From assembly GCA_001897435.1 (NCBI GenBank), contig MKSV01000003.1, positions 557,393 to 621,392 of the forward strand: a DNA stretch of 64,000 bases. Direction: 5' to 3'. The first letter of the stretch is position 1; every line of letters begins with the position of its first letter. This document shows, in pieces, positions 1 through 7,859 of this stretch. This stretch comes from Acidobacteriales bacterium 59-55 (GTDB lineage: Bacteria; Acidobacteriota; Terriglobia; Terriglobales; Acidobacteriaceae). The position numbers and the translations under genes were made by a program. Under the pieces are notes generated by a model. The model made no database searches and had not been told where the DNA came from. It worked only from the letters and a program-made list of their open reading frames with translations.

Positions 1-2
1 CT

Positions 3-362
3 CCCAATCCCGCGCTGCGAACGACCGCCGCCGCCATCGCGCTGGCAGCGATCGAGCACCTGAGCGATGCCAACGGCGTGCTGCGCGAGACCAGCAGCGC
101 CCACACCGGCGGCGACGTTCCCCAGTTCAAGGGCATCTTCAGCCGCAACCTGATGCTGCTCGACAATGCATTCCCCGACCGCCGCTATCAGGACTTCGCC
201 CGGACCAATGCCCGCAGTCTCTGGGAAAAAGATCGCGACGCCGCCAACCACTTCGGCTTCTGGTGGGCAGGCCCGTTCGATCTGCCGGATGCCGCTCGCC
301 AGAGCTCCGCGCTCGACGCCCTGATCGCCGCCGTGGCCGCTCAACCGAAGCAGCAACGCTGA
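3..362 (+). CDS. Glycoside hydrolase family 76 protein, C-terminal part (5' truncated by window edge)
   Basis: The reading frame is open from the left edge and ends with TGA at 360-362, so only about the last 119 residues are visible. The piece contains the pattern GGDVPQFKGIFSRNL followed by W-x-K-x-R-x-A and QSSALDALIAA, which I recognise as the end of the GH76 alpha-1,6-mannanase fold (an alpha/alpha barrel that cuts mannan backbones). The catalytic Asp pair of the family lies further upstream and is not in the window, so activity cannot be judged. The gene runs toward the minus-strand TldE/TldD-like pair and ends only 6 bases from it. GH76 is the best call from this fragment; another alpha/alpha-barrel hydrolase is possible. 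Confidence 0.7.
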   Translation, partial: PNPALRTTAAAIALAAIEHLSDANGVLRETSSAHTGGDVPQFKGIFSRNLMLLDNAFPDRRYQDFARTNARSLWEKDRDAANHFGFWWAGPFDLPDAARQSSALDALIAAVAAQPKQQR

Positions 363-368
363 GCTTCT

Positions 369-2060
369 CTACTTCTCGTCGAGCGGCGGCGGCGCATAGT
401 AGGGCAGCTTCTGCTGCGCCTCGGCGGCGCGTTTGACGCCGATGTCGTCGAACAGCAGGCTCGGCGCGATGATCGTCTGCGGCACCGGACCCAGCGAGTT
501 CGAGACGTACGGATCGTTGCCCGCCGCCGTGATGTCCGAGCGCAGCGCGCGATTGTCCAGCTCGTCGAAGACCGCGCCGCGCACCAGCTCCCGGCTGCCG
601 TCCGGATGCACCCGGTAGAGCACGCGCGGCACCAGGCCGTCGCTCAGCGTCTCGACGGCATAGACATCCCGGCCCTGCTCCTTCGCCATCGCCAGCAGCC
701 GCCGGTTCAACTCGCTCACCGGCAGCGCTTCATTCGGCTTGACGATGACGACGCCCGCCTTCGAGCGCGCAGGCTGCCCGGGTGCGGATCGCCCATGCCC
801 ATTCGACGACGGAAAGTCGCGGATCGGCTCACGCCCGATCAGGTAGCTATCGAGCACGCCCTTCACCACGACATCGACCGACTGCGCAGGCACGCCCTCG
901 TCGTCCACGGCATACGCGCCCAGCAGAGCCTTGCCGGCGAACTTCGCCATCAGCGGATCGTCGGTCACGCTCAACATCACCGGCAGCACCCGCGACTTGT
1001 AGCTCGACGCATACGCTCCGGTCGTCCTCGCCGTCGTGCCCATCGCCGGGCGGTCCGCCTCGATATTGGGGACCAGCAGCCGCGCCATCACGTCTGCCGA
1101 CGCATCTCCGCTGAACAGCACCGGCCCGTGATAGTCCTCGGCCGGAACCACCGGAGCCGCGCGCAGCGCCTGCAGGCTCTTGATGTCGTCGATCACGCGC
1201 TTGCGAAAGACCGGCCACGTCTCCAAATCCCTCGCGTCGGCCGCGGTTGTTCCGTTGTCGCGACTCAGCCGCATTCCGTCCGGAGCCTGGCCGCCCACGC
1301 TGATGCCGGCGGCGTATCCCGTATATCCCTGCCGCACCACCGTTCCCTCGGTGTTGATCAGATAACGGTTCACCGCCACGGCGCGTATGTTCGCCGTCGA
1401 ATACTGCACCTCCGCCGACGAGGCGCGAACCTCCGGAGCCGTCGCGAACAGCCCGCTTGCCTCGACGATCCGCCGCTTCCACTCGTTGCGGTCGAGGTCC
1501 ATCTTCACCAGCGGAGCCACATGCGTCACCGGCTTCGCCTCGGCGAAGTCATGCTCCATCTGCTGCGACTGAAAGCCCTTCAGCGCGGCCTGCTTGGCGG
1601 CGTAGGCCCGTAGCGCGTTCTTGTACGCCGTGTCGGTTGCGATCCAGAGCGCATAGCGCAGCGCCTCGGCATTGTCGTCGCTGGGAGCGAGCGCAACAGC
1701 GCCATCGCCGCGGCTGCTGCTGCTGTCGACGGCATAGTCGCCGACGCGCACCGTCACCCGCGCAACGCGTTGGTGATTGGCCTCCTCCCGCGCCAGCGCG
1801 CCATAGGTGGCGACCGCCTCGTAGCTGTTCAGATCGTCGACCTGGTACTCGATGAAGTAGGGCCGCTGCATCCCCGGCAGCACCAGCAACGCCTTCTCGC
1901 GGTCAAGCTCCGCCTGCATCGCCTTCAGCATTGGATCGCCGGCTACTGCGTCATGGCTCTGCGGCTGAGCAAAACTCACTTCCGCGGCCGAAGCGAAGAG
2001 GCACGCCACCGCTGCAATCAGGCAAACCTTGTGTAACCGAGATGAGAACAAATAATTCAT
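369..2060 (-). CDS. Secreted TldE/PmbA-like protein lacking the metal motif
   Basis: 563 residues. Residues 1-31 form a signal peptide ending near SFAQ. The rest resembles the TldD/PmbA (peptidase U62) family along its whole length and is a paralogue of the upstream gene, sharing for example the segments DDPLMAKFAGKALLGAYAVDDEG and SNGHGRS. At the place where TldD carries HExxxH this protein has GDASADVMARLLVP, so no zinc ligands are present, as in the TldE/PmbA subunit of the known heterodimer. Its ATG at 2060 overlaps the TGA of the upstream gene by 4 bases (ATGA), which implies translational coupling and an equimolar partner. TldD/TldE proteins are normally cytoplasmic; export to the periplasm is inferred from the leader. 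Confidence 0.85.
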   Translation of the reverse strand: MNYLFSSRLHKVCLIAAVACLFASAAEVSFAQPQSHDAVAGDPMLKAMQAELDREKALLVLPGMQRPYFIEYQVDDLNSYEAVATYGALAREEANHQRVARVTVRVGDYAVDSSSSRGDGAVALAPSDDNAEALRYALWIATDTAYKNALRAYAAKQAALKGFQSQQMEHDFAEAKPVTHVAPLVKMDLDRNEWKRRIVEASGLFATAPEVRASSAEVQYSTANIRAVAVNRYLINTEGTVVRQGYTGYAAGISVGGQAPDGMRLSRDNGTTAADARDLETWPVFRKRVIDDIKSLQALRAAPVVPAEDYHGPVLFSGDASADVMARLLVPNIEADRPAMGTTARTTGAYASSYKSRVLPVMLSVTDDPLMAKFAGKALLGAYAVDDEGVPAQSVDVVVKGVLDSYLIGREPIRDFPSSNGHGRSAPGQPARSKAGVVIVKPNEALPVSELNRRLLAMAKEQGRDVYAVETLSDGLVPRVLYRVHPDGSRELVRGAVFDELDNRALRSDITAAGNDPYVSNSLGPVPQTIIAPSLLFDDIGVKRAAEAQQKLPYYAPPPLDEK

Positions 2061-3817
2061 TGGCCACCCTTTCCGCCAGCATCGGCCGCGCCCGGCGGCG
2101 GCAGAATCGGCGGCCGCGCCGTCCCCTGCGCCTGCTTCTGCGTCTCGATCTCGCTGACCAGCATGGCCGGCGCCACCGCGCTGACCGGGATGCTCCCCGA
2201 CTCGGCGCCGCAGATTCCATTGAAGACCTGCTGCTTATCGTCCGTTGCGACGATCCTCGTCAGCGCCGCCTGCGGCGTCCCTACAATGCTGACGCCGCGC
2301 ACCAGCTCGTCCGGCCGGCCATCGACGTACACACGATAGACCACCAGCGGAATCACTTGAAACGCCTGCGGCGAGCGCCGCGTCGTCACCGCGAAACCCG
2401 ACGAGATGTCCTCGAAGTAGAGCCCATAGGCCTTGCCCTGCTTCTTCGCCTCGTCGATCAGCATCTGCCGCAGTTGCGCGTCACTCACCGTCTTCGACGA
2501 GGTGACGATCAGGTTCCCCTGCCGCCCGGTCGGCATGTGCGCCACCTCGGCGCGGCCATGCCCGTTGCTGTGCGCAAAGCCTGCAATCGGCAGCCTCGAC
2601 ATCAGAAACGTTTCGAGCACGCCATTCTTGATCAGCTCCACCCGCCGCGCCTGCTGGCCTTCGTCGTCGTAGTCGTAGTGCCCGCTCAGCCATGTGCCGT
2701 CGAACTTCGTCAGGGTCGGATCATCGGCGACGCTCATAAAGCTGGGAAGAATCTGCTTGCCCAGCAGCTTGGTGAAGGTCTGCCCCTCGTCGTCGCCGCG
2801 CTGCCGCTGTCCTTCGAGCCTGTGCCCCAGCACCTCGTGGAAGAAGACTGCCGCCGCCCGTCCGCTTAGAATCGCCGGACCGTTATAAGGATCGGTCACC
2901 GGGGCAACGCGCAGCGCTTCGAGGCTCTTGCCCATGTCTGCGATCTTCGCGGCCAGCACCTTCTGCTCCGGCAGATGCCCCGCCTCGTCGGCCTCGAAGG
3001 TCTCGGCACGGAACATGTCCATCCCGTCGGCGGCCCGCGTCCGGCCCAGGATCACCAGCCGCGCCACATGGTTCGGCGTCGCTACTTTGGTCCCCTCGGA
3101 GGAGACAAAATAGTCCGTCTCCGAGCTGGCCTCGAGCACCACCCTGCTGAAGAAGACGTTCGGATACTGCTTGAACAGTCCGGAGAGCTCGCGCAGCCGG
3201 GCCTCCCACGCCGGGCGGTCGACCTTGAGCTTCGGTGCAGCCGGAAGCAGCGCCACCGTCGGCGTCTCGGTCGAAAAGTCCGGCGAGCGGTCCTCCTCCT
3301 TCGCCCGAACCTCCTGGTCGGTCTTGACCTTCAGATAGCCGTCGAGCGCCTTGCCGTAGCCGCGGTTGGTGGCAAACCACAGGCTGCGCGCAATCGCCGC
3401 GCGGTCGTCGGTCAGCGGCAGAGGAATGGTGCTCAGCGCGCTGTTGCGATGGTCGCCGTGCGTGTTGTCCTCGGCAGGCGTCCCGATGCGGACCTGAACG
3501 TCGGCAAACCGCCGGTGGCTGTCGTTCGAGCTGGTGATCGCGCCAAACTGCGCCGCGATGCTTGTCTGCTCGCCGTCCGCCACCGCGTAGCTCAGAAAAT
3601 AGGGTTTGGGCTGCGGAGATGAATTGTCGCCGCTGCCCAGCGAACTCATCGCGCGGTGCAGCTCCGCCTCCATCGTCTCCACCAGCGCGGTCGACGCCTG
3701 CCCCGCCTTCGGAGCTTCCGCCGCCCGAACCACTCTCCCAGGCAAAGCCACCCATGCCAGCATCAAAGTCAAACCAGCCAGCCCAGCGCCGGCAACTACC
3801 GCCCTCTGTCTCGTCAT
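2057..3817 (-). CDS. Secreted TldD-like metalloprotease
   Basis: 586 residues from the ATG at 3817; a TTG at 3844 would add nine residues, but the ATG leaves a compact leader (MTRQRA, then a hydrophobic stretch ending near VVRAAEA). The HEVLGH motif at about residues 327-332 matches the HExxxH zinc motif of TldD. The flanking segments (LEGQRQRGDDEGQTF, SNGHGRAEVAHMPTGRQGN) are also typical of TldD. The downstream gene encodes a metal-less paralogue, so the two probably form a TldD/TldE-type complex that cleaves unfolded or modified peptides. Here both carry signal peptides, which places the complex outside the cytoplasm. This is the first gene of the two-gene unit; a divergent promoter region separates it from the DUF4142 gene. 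Confidence 0.87.
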   Translation of the reverse strand: MTRQRAVVAGAGLAGLTLMLAWVALPGRVVRAAEAPKAGQASTALVETMEAELHRAMSSLGSGDNSSPQPKPYFLSYAVADGEQTSIAAQFGAITSSNDSHRRFADVQVRIGTPAEDNTHGDHRNSALSTIPLPLTDDRAAIARSLWFATNRGYGKALDGYLKVKTDQEVRAKEEDRSPDFSTETPTVALLPAAPKLKVDRPAWEARLRELSGLFKQYPNVFFSRVVLEASSETDYFVSSEGTKVATPNHVARLVILGRTRAADGMDMFRAETFEADEAGHLPEQKVLAAKIADMGKSLEALRVAPVTDPYNGPAILSGRAAAVFFHEVLGHRLEGQRQRGDDEGQTFTKLLGKQILPSFMSVADDPTLTKFDGTWLSGHYDYDDEGQQARRVELIKNGVLETFLMSRLPIAGFAHSNGHGRAEVAHMPTGRQGNLIVTSSKTVSDAQLRQMLIDEAKKQGKAYGLYFEDISSGFAVTTRRSPQAFQVIPLVVYRVYVDGRPDELVRGVSIVGTPQAALTRIVATDDKQQVFNGICGAESGSIPVSAVAPAMLVSEIETQKQAQGTARPPILPPPGAADAGGKGGQ

Positions 3818-3961
3818 TGGAAAGAAAACTCGATTCGCGCGCAAAATTCAACTGAATCAGAGTGTAGCGGAAATATCGATGGGCTCATCGTTGCGGAGCC
3901 CCGGAACCCGTGTAACCTTTCGCGGAGTTGCGAAGTCACTTAGGCGGAAAAGGAGATTTAC

Positions 3962-4513
3962 GTGATGAAATTCCATGTAAAACAAGCGGTTGCGTTTGCG
4001 GCAGCAGTGATGTGCACCCTGGCGTTCAGCCCGATGGCGCAGGCTCAGGGTAGCGCTGCGCCTACCGATCCTCAGATCGCAGAAATCGTAGTGGTGGCCA
4101 ACCAGATCGACATCGACTATGCCAAACTGGCGCTCAAAAAGTCGAAGGATCAAAACGTTCGCAGCTTCGCGGAACAGATGGTGAGAGACCATTCCACGCT
4201 GCTCAAGTCCGTCGAGGGTCTCGCGACGAAGCTTCATGTGACGCCCGTCGCCAGCGACACCAGCAAATCGCTGGAAGCGCAGTCGAAAGAGACCACCGCA
4301 AAGCTGAAGGCGCTCAAAGGGAACGCATTCGACAAGGCTTACGTCGACAATGAGGTTGCCTATCACGCGGCGGTCATCAACGAGGTAGGAAACGTGTTGA
4401 TTCCCAACGCGAAAAATGCGGAGCTCAAGAGCGCGCTCGAGGGAGCAGCCCCTCTCTTCAAGGGTCACCTCGCACACGCTGAAAAGATCCAGGCAAGTCT
4501 GAACAAAAACTAA
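3962..4513 (+). CDS. DUF4142 family exported protein
   Basis: 183 residues if the GTG at 3962 is used, or 182 from the ATG directly after it. AGGAG at 3951-3955 serves either start. A signal peptide ending near AQAQG is followed by an all-alpha domain with the DUF4142 pattern (YAKLALKKSKDQNVRSFAEQM, then MVRDH and H-x-A-x-I-N-E). The family folds as a ferritin-like four-helix bundle in the periplasm or outer membrane and is often linked to stress; no enzyme activity is established. It is followed by an inverted-repeat element and a cupredoxin gene in the same direction. Confidence 0.85.
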   Translation: MMKFHVKQAVAFAAAVMCTLAFSPMAQAQGSAAPTDPQIAEIVVVANQIDIDYAKLALKKSKDQNVRSFAEQMVRDHSTLLKSVEGLATKLHVTPVASDTSKSLEAQSKETTAKLKALKGNAFDKAYVDNEVAYHAAVINEVGNVLIPNAKNAELKSALEGAAPLFKGHLAHAEKIQASLNKN

Positions 4514-4543
4514 GAGCAGCTCAAGACCTGAGTCGACTTAACC

Positions 4544-4655
4544 AGAGCATTTTTCCTGTGGATGGCGGCCCGGGACGTGCGTTCGGCAGTGTTTTCATTG
4601 GGGAAAACGCCTATGGGAGCCGTGGCCCGGCACACGCCAACAGGAAAAATGCTCT
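4544..4655. repeat. Inverted-repeat element with 16-bp perfect ends
   Basis: AGAGCATTTTTCCTGT at 4544-4559 is matched exactly by its reverse complement ACAGGAAAAATGCTCT at 4640-4655. The core contains a second small hairpin (GTTTTC at 4591-4596 against GAAAAC at 4602-4607). The unit lies between the DUF4142 gene and the cupredoxin start and could fold as one structure in the transcript. A one-mismatch copy of a single arm occurs at 46174-46189, so the sequence is dispersed. It resembles a miniature non-autonomous element; no transposase is nearby. Confidence 0.8.
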
Positions 4656-4671
4656 GAGACTGGAGATTGAA

Positions 4672-5091
4672 GTGCTATCGAAAAATCTGAAGAAGCAATT
4701 TGTACTTTCACTTGCCGTAGCGCTGTTAGCGCCGCTTGTAGCCTTCGCGACAGCGACGCCCGCGATCGCTCAGGCGGCCCCGGAAGCCTCGACGTCCGCC
4801 GAGGCAACCACCGAGGCACCGGCTAAGACGGCACACAAAGTACACGTAGTCATCATTACCAACAGGCTCACCTATCAGCCCCCCACCCTCGTGGTTCACG
4901 TTGGCGACGTCGTCGAATGGATCAATAAGGATCTTTACATTCACACCGTCACCTCCACCGATGGAAAAACCTTCGATTCCGGCAATATCTATCCCAAGCG
5001 GTCATGGCGCTACAAGGCGGTGAGGAAAGGAACATACGACTACTCTTGCACCCCTCATCCGGACATGAAAGGTAAATTGATCGTCCGCTAA
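4672..5091 (+). CDS. Plastocyanin-like cupredoxin, exported
   Basis: 139 residues from GTG 4672, chosen because GGAG at 4662-4665 sits six bases upstream and the leader is then a normal signal peptide (MLSKNLKKQF then a hydrophobic core ending near AIAQ). An upstream frame is open to 4558, but it runs through the inverted-repeat element and is not believable. After an Ala/Thr/Glu-rich linker comes a single blue-copper domain with H91, C126, H129 and M132 in the order H...C-x2-H-x2-M, the complete type-1 copper site. The likely job is electron transfer in the periplasm; the partner is not visible. Confidence 0.88.
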   Translation: MLSKNLKKQFVLSLAVALLAPLVAFATATPAIAQAAPEASTSAEATTEAPAKTAHKVHVVIITNRLTYQPPTLVVHVGDVVEWINKDLYIHTVTSTDGKTFDSGNIYPKRSWRYKAVRKGTYDYSCTPHPDMKGKLIVR

Positions 5092-5187
5092 GCTGCACCC
5101 AAGGCGGGTCACGAGATGCGCTCTTCGAAATGTGGCGTCTCTAAAGTTTTCACCAAGTGAATGTACCCGGAAGGCATGATGAACATT

Positions 5188-5226
5188 GGACTCGCTCCAG
5201 CGATGGAGTCGAGTCCATCATTTTTT
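5188..5226 (+). terminator. Intrinsic terminator after the cupredoxin gene
   Basis: GGACTCG (5188-5194) pairs with CGAGTCC (5210-5216), the inner CTCCA (5195-5199) pairs with TGGAG (5204-5208), the loop is GCGA, and six T residues follow at 5221-5226 after ATCA. It lies about 97 bases after the cupredoxin stop and well before the sigma-factor start. Confidence 0.82.
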
Positions 5227-5341
5227 GCGCCGCGCGATCCGACGTGGGAAGGACCCTTAGCAGCCGGACAAAGATAAACAATCCGCAAAAAAACTGCTCC
5301 CCCACCTAACCGCCGCTCCTCCCTGTTGTCTAATCGGGCGA

Positions 5342-5926
5342 ATGAACAAAGCCGAAGCAGACGCGATCGAGCAGATACTGGCCGGCAACCGGGACGCCTA
5401 TCGCGTCCTGATGGATCGCCACTTCTCGGCAGTTCATCGCATCGCCTTCCGCATCACCGGCAATCAGGCCGACGCGGAAGAGGCCGCCCAGGAAGCGTTC
5501 CTGCGCGCCTACAACAAACTTCCCGGCTTCCGCCGCGACGCTTCTTTCTCCACCTGGATCACGCGCATTGCCATGAATACCGCCATCAATCTCGTCGAAC
5601 GCCGCAACCGCGACCTCTCCCAGCACGGTCCGCGCATCGCCGACAACCCGTCCGCTCCCGATCAAACCGTCCAGATGGCTGACGTCTATCCCGGCCCCGA
5701 GCGGCAGCTCCTCGACCGCGAAGCGGCCACCCTCCGCGCCGAAGCTCTCGCCGCGCTCACCCCCATGGAGCGGACCGCTTTCACCCTTCGCCACATGGAA
5801 GACCTGCCCATCGCCGAGATCGCTGCCGCCCTCAACGTCCCCGCCAACTCAGCCAAGCAGGCCGTCTTTCGCGCCGTCGGCAAGCTCCGACGCTCTCTCG
5901 CTCCCCTCGCAGGAGGACTGCAATGA
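5342..5926 (+). CDS. ECF-subfamily RNA polymerase sigma factor
   Basis: 194 residues. Region 2 spans about residues 22-90, with the typical segment GNQADAEEAAQEAFLRAYNKLPGFRRDASFSTWITRIAMN, and region 4 about 130-185, with LTPMERTAFTLRHMEDLPIAEIAAALNVPANSAKQAVFRAVGKLRR ending in a helix-turn-helix. There is no region 1 or 3, so it is a group-4 (ECF) factor. It overlaps the next gene, a zinc-finger anti-sigma factor, by 4 bases, which is the usual arrangement for an ECF factor held inactive at the membrane. The downstream HEAT-repeat genes in the same direction are probable co-transcribed partners or targets. No -35/-10 motif for self-regulation was evident. Confidence 0.93.
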   Translation: MNKAEADAIEQILAGNRDAYRVLMDRHFSAVHRIAFRITGNQADAEEAAQEAFLRAYNKLPGFRRDASFSTWITRIAMNTAINLVERRNRDLSQHGPRIADNPSAPDQTVQMADVYPGPERQLLDREAATLRAEALAALTPMERTAFTLRHMEDLPIAEIAAALNVPANSAKQAVFRAVGKLRRSLAPLAGGLQ

Positions 5927-6687
5927 CCCACTTCTCCGAAGAAGACCTGATCGCCTACCAACTTCATGAAAGCTCCGACGAGGCCGCCATCAAGCGCCAT
6001 CTCGATGAGTGCTCCGACTGCGCCGCCGTCTCCGACTCCATCGCCGAAACGCTGCGCGTCTTCTCCTCCGAGCCCGTTCCCCCGCCTGACCTCGACCGCA
6101 ACTGGCAGCGCCTCCGCGGCAACCTCTCCGTGCTTACGCCCGCGCCGCGCCGCGCCCGCTTTCCCCGCTTCCTGCTGTGGCCTACCGCCGGTCTAGCCGC
6201 CGCCGCACTGCTTCTATTCGCCTTTGTCGGCATCCACATCACTCACAACGGAGATCGCATCGCCGACCTGCTGCCTTCCCTCGACCGTCTCAACCATACG
6301 AACACTGCCATCAACGGCCACGGCCCGCTCACCACTGAGCCTACCGCCGCCGCCGATCCCGGCATGGCCAATCATCTCGACGCCGCCGAGCGCCTGCTCA
6401 CCGAGGTCAACCACACCTCCGGCCCGCTCGATCCCGCCGACCGCGCCCAGGCCCGCCAGCTTCTGCTCAGCAACGCCGTCTACACCCGCACGGCGCGCGA
6501 CCACGGCAATCTTGCACAGGCCGCGGTGCTCGACGATCTGGGACGCGTCCTCACCACGCTCGACAACGAGCCGCCCTCCCCCCACAAGACCCTGCAGGTC
6601 CGCCTGGAGATGAACACCTCCGGTCTCCTGCTCGACATCCGCATCCTGCGCCAGAACGACGAGCGCCAGAACGAAAACCGCCAATAA
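5923..6687 (+). CDS. Membrane-bound anti-sigma factor with zinc-finger N-terminus
   Basis: 254 residues. H26, C30 and C33 form the H-x3-C-x2-C zinc motif of anti-sigma factors that bind ECF sigma factors. One membrane segment lies at about residues 83-106 (FLLWPTAGLAAAALLLFAFVG), leaving about 80 residues in the cytoplasm and about 150 outside. The start codon overlaps the sigma gene (ATGA), so synthesis is coupled. The outer part is helical and has no recognised sensor domain; it ends in RQNDERQNENRQ. The signal sensed is unknown. Confidence 0.85.
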   Translation: MTHFSEEDLIAYQLHESSDEAAIKRHLDECSDCAAVSDSIAETLRVFSSEPVPPPDLDRNWQRLRGNLSVLTPAPRRARFPRFLLWPTAGLAAAALLLFAFVGIHITHNGDRIADLLPSLDRLNHTNTAINGHGPLTTEPTAAADPGMANHLDAAERLLTEVNHTSGPLDPADRAQARQLLLSNAVYTRTARDHGNLAQAAVLDDLGRVLTTLDNEPPSPHKTLQVRLEMNTSGLLLDIRILRQNDERQNENRQ

Positions 6688-6696
6688 GGAACCGCC

Positions 6697-7653
6697 ATGA
6701 CTTCCATGAACATCACAACGACAAAACGAATCGTCAGCAAACTTCTCTTCTCGGCTCTTCTTCTTGCCTTGGCCGCGGCACCGCCGCTGCACGGCATGAT
6801 CTTCGCGCCCGCGCCCGTACCCGCTGCGGCCCCCGGCGATACCAGCGCCTACGCCGCCGGCACCCGCGCCATGAACGAGCGCCGCTGGAAGGACGCCATC
6901 GCCGCCTTCGACAAGGTCGTCGCCGCCAAAGACCAGCGCGCCGACGCCGCCCTCTACTGGAAGGCGTACTCCCTCAACAAGCTCCAGCGCTACCCCGACG
7001 CCGCTACCGTCTGCAACGCGCTGCACGCGCAGTATGCCGGCAGCTCATGGAACAAGGACTGCGCCGCGCTCTCGGTCAGCTCCGGCGGCGTGCAGGTCAA
7101 CCTCAACAGCCTCGATAACCTCGACGCCAAGATCCGGAAGAACATTAAAGTTCATGTCGATCCCGATATCGACGTCGACATTGAGAACAATCCCGATATC
7201 AAGATCCTCGCCCTGAACTCGTTGATGCACCAGGAGCCCGCCAAAGCCATCCCCATCCTGCGTGGCATCCTCAGCGGCAACCAGTCCCAGGGCATGAAGA
7301 AGCACGCCATCTTCGTGCTCGCGCAGAGCAAGTCGCCGGAGGCTCAGGCCGTGCTCCACGACCTCGTCACCGGCAAGACGAACCCCGAGCTTCAGCGCCA
7401 GGCGATCACGCTGATGGCAGTCTTTGAGGGCAAGCGTGCCAACGATACCCTCGCCGAGGTCTACCGCACCAGCACCGACACCAACGTCAAGAAGTCCATC
7501 ATCTCGGCCTTCTTCATCACCCAGGACGCTCCGCGCATGGTCGCGCTGGCCCGCAACGAGAAGAATCTCGACCTCAAGCGCTCCATCGTCTCCCAGCTCG
7601 CCCTCATGCACGACAAGGCCGCCACCGATTACATGCTGGAACTGCTCAAATAA
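6697..7653 (+). CDS. Exported TPR/HEAT-repeat protein
   Basis: 318 residues. AAGGA at 6686-6690 precedes the ATG by six bases and overlaps the end of the anti-sigma gene. A hydrophobic leader (about residues 12-30) suggests export. Residues 45-120 look like two tetratricopeptide-type helices pairs (AYAAGTRAMNERRWKDAIAAFDKVV), then an odd acidic stretch rich in DPDIDVDIENNPDI, and from about 165 to the end a set of HEAT-like repeats (AVLHDLVTGKTNPELQRQA and similar). No catalytic motif is seen. A scaffold role for the sigma/anti-sigma module is possible; that is inference from position. Confidence 0.75.
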   Translation: MTSMNITTTKRIVSKLLFSALLLALAAAPPLHGMIFAPAPVPAAAPGDTSAYAAGTRAMNERRWKDAIAAFDKVVAAKDQRADAALYWKAYSLNKLQRYPDAATVCNALHAQYAGSSWNKDCAALSVSSGGVQVNLNSLDNLDAKIRKNIKVHVDPDIDVDIENNPDIKILALNSLMHQEPAKAIPILRGILSGNQSQGMKKHAIFVLAQSKSPEAQAVLHDLVTGKTNPELQRQAITLMAVFEGKRANDTLAEVYRTSTDTNVKKSIISAFFITQDAPRMVALARNEKNLDLKRSIVSQLALMHDKAATDYMLELLK

Positions 7654-7742
7654 CCCGCACCGCATTCGCTCACAAAGCGAAGAATTCCCTAATCTCGCTG
7701 CTGCCGTTGCTTGTCTCTGTCTTTGCCGTGGCTTCTGGGTAC

Positions 7743-7798
7743 GCCAAGGCTTCAGCCTTGGCCCTCCCAAACCCTTTACAGAGCCCGGGCTTTAGCCC
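7743..7798. repeat. REP-like double hairpin, copy 1
   Basis: Hairpin 1 is GCCAAGGC-TTCA-GCCTTGGC at 7743-7762. Hairpin 2 has the core GGGC-TTTA-GCCC at 7787-7798 and is followed by CTGGGG. The same order of a TTCA-loop hairpin, a short spacer and a TTTA-loop hairpin occurs at 46085-46138 with different stem bases. It lies in the 206-bp gap between the two HEAT-repeat genes. Confidence 0.8.
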
Positions 7799-7859
7799 CT
7801 GGGGTATGCCTCCATCTTCATGGCCATCCGGATCCCAATCCTGAATCACAGGAGAAAAC

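Noticed and set aside
606..1613. 335-codon plus-strand frame opposite the TldE-like gene
   Set aside because: Arg/His-rich translation, no start signal, opposite a well-supported gene.
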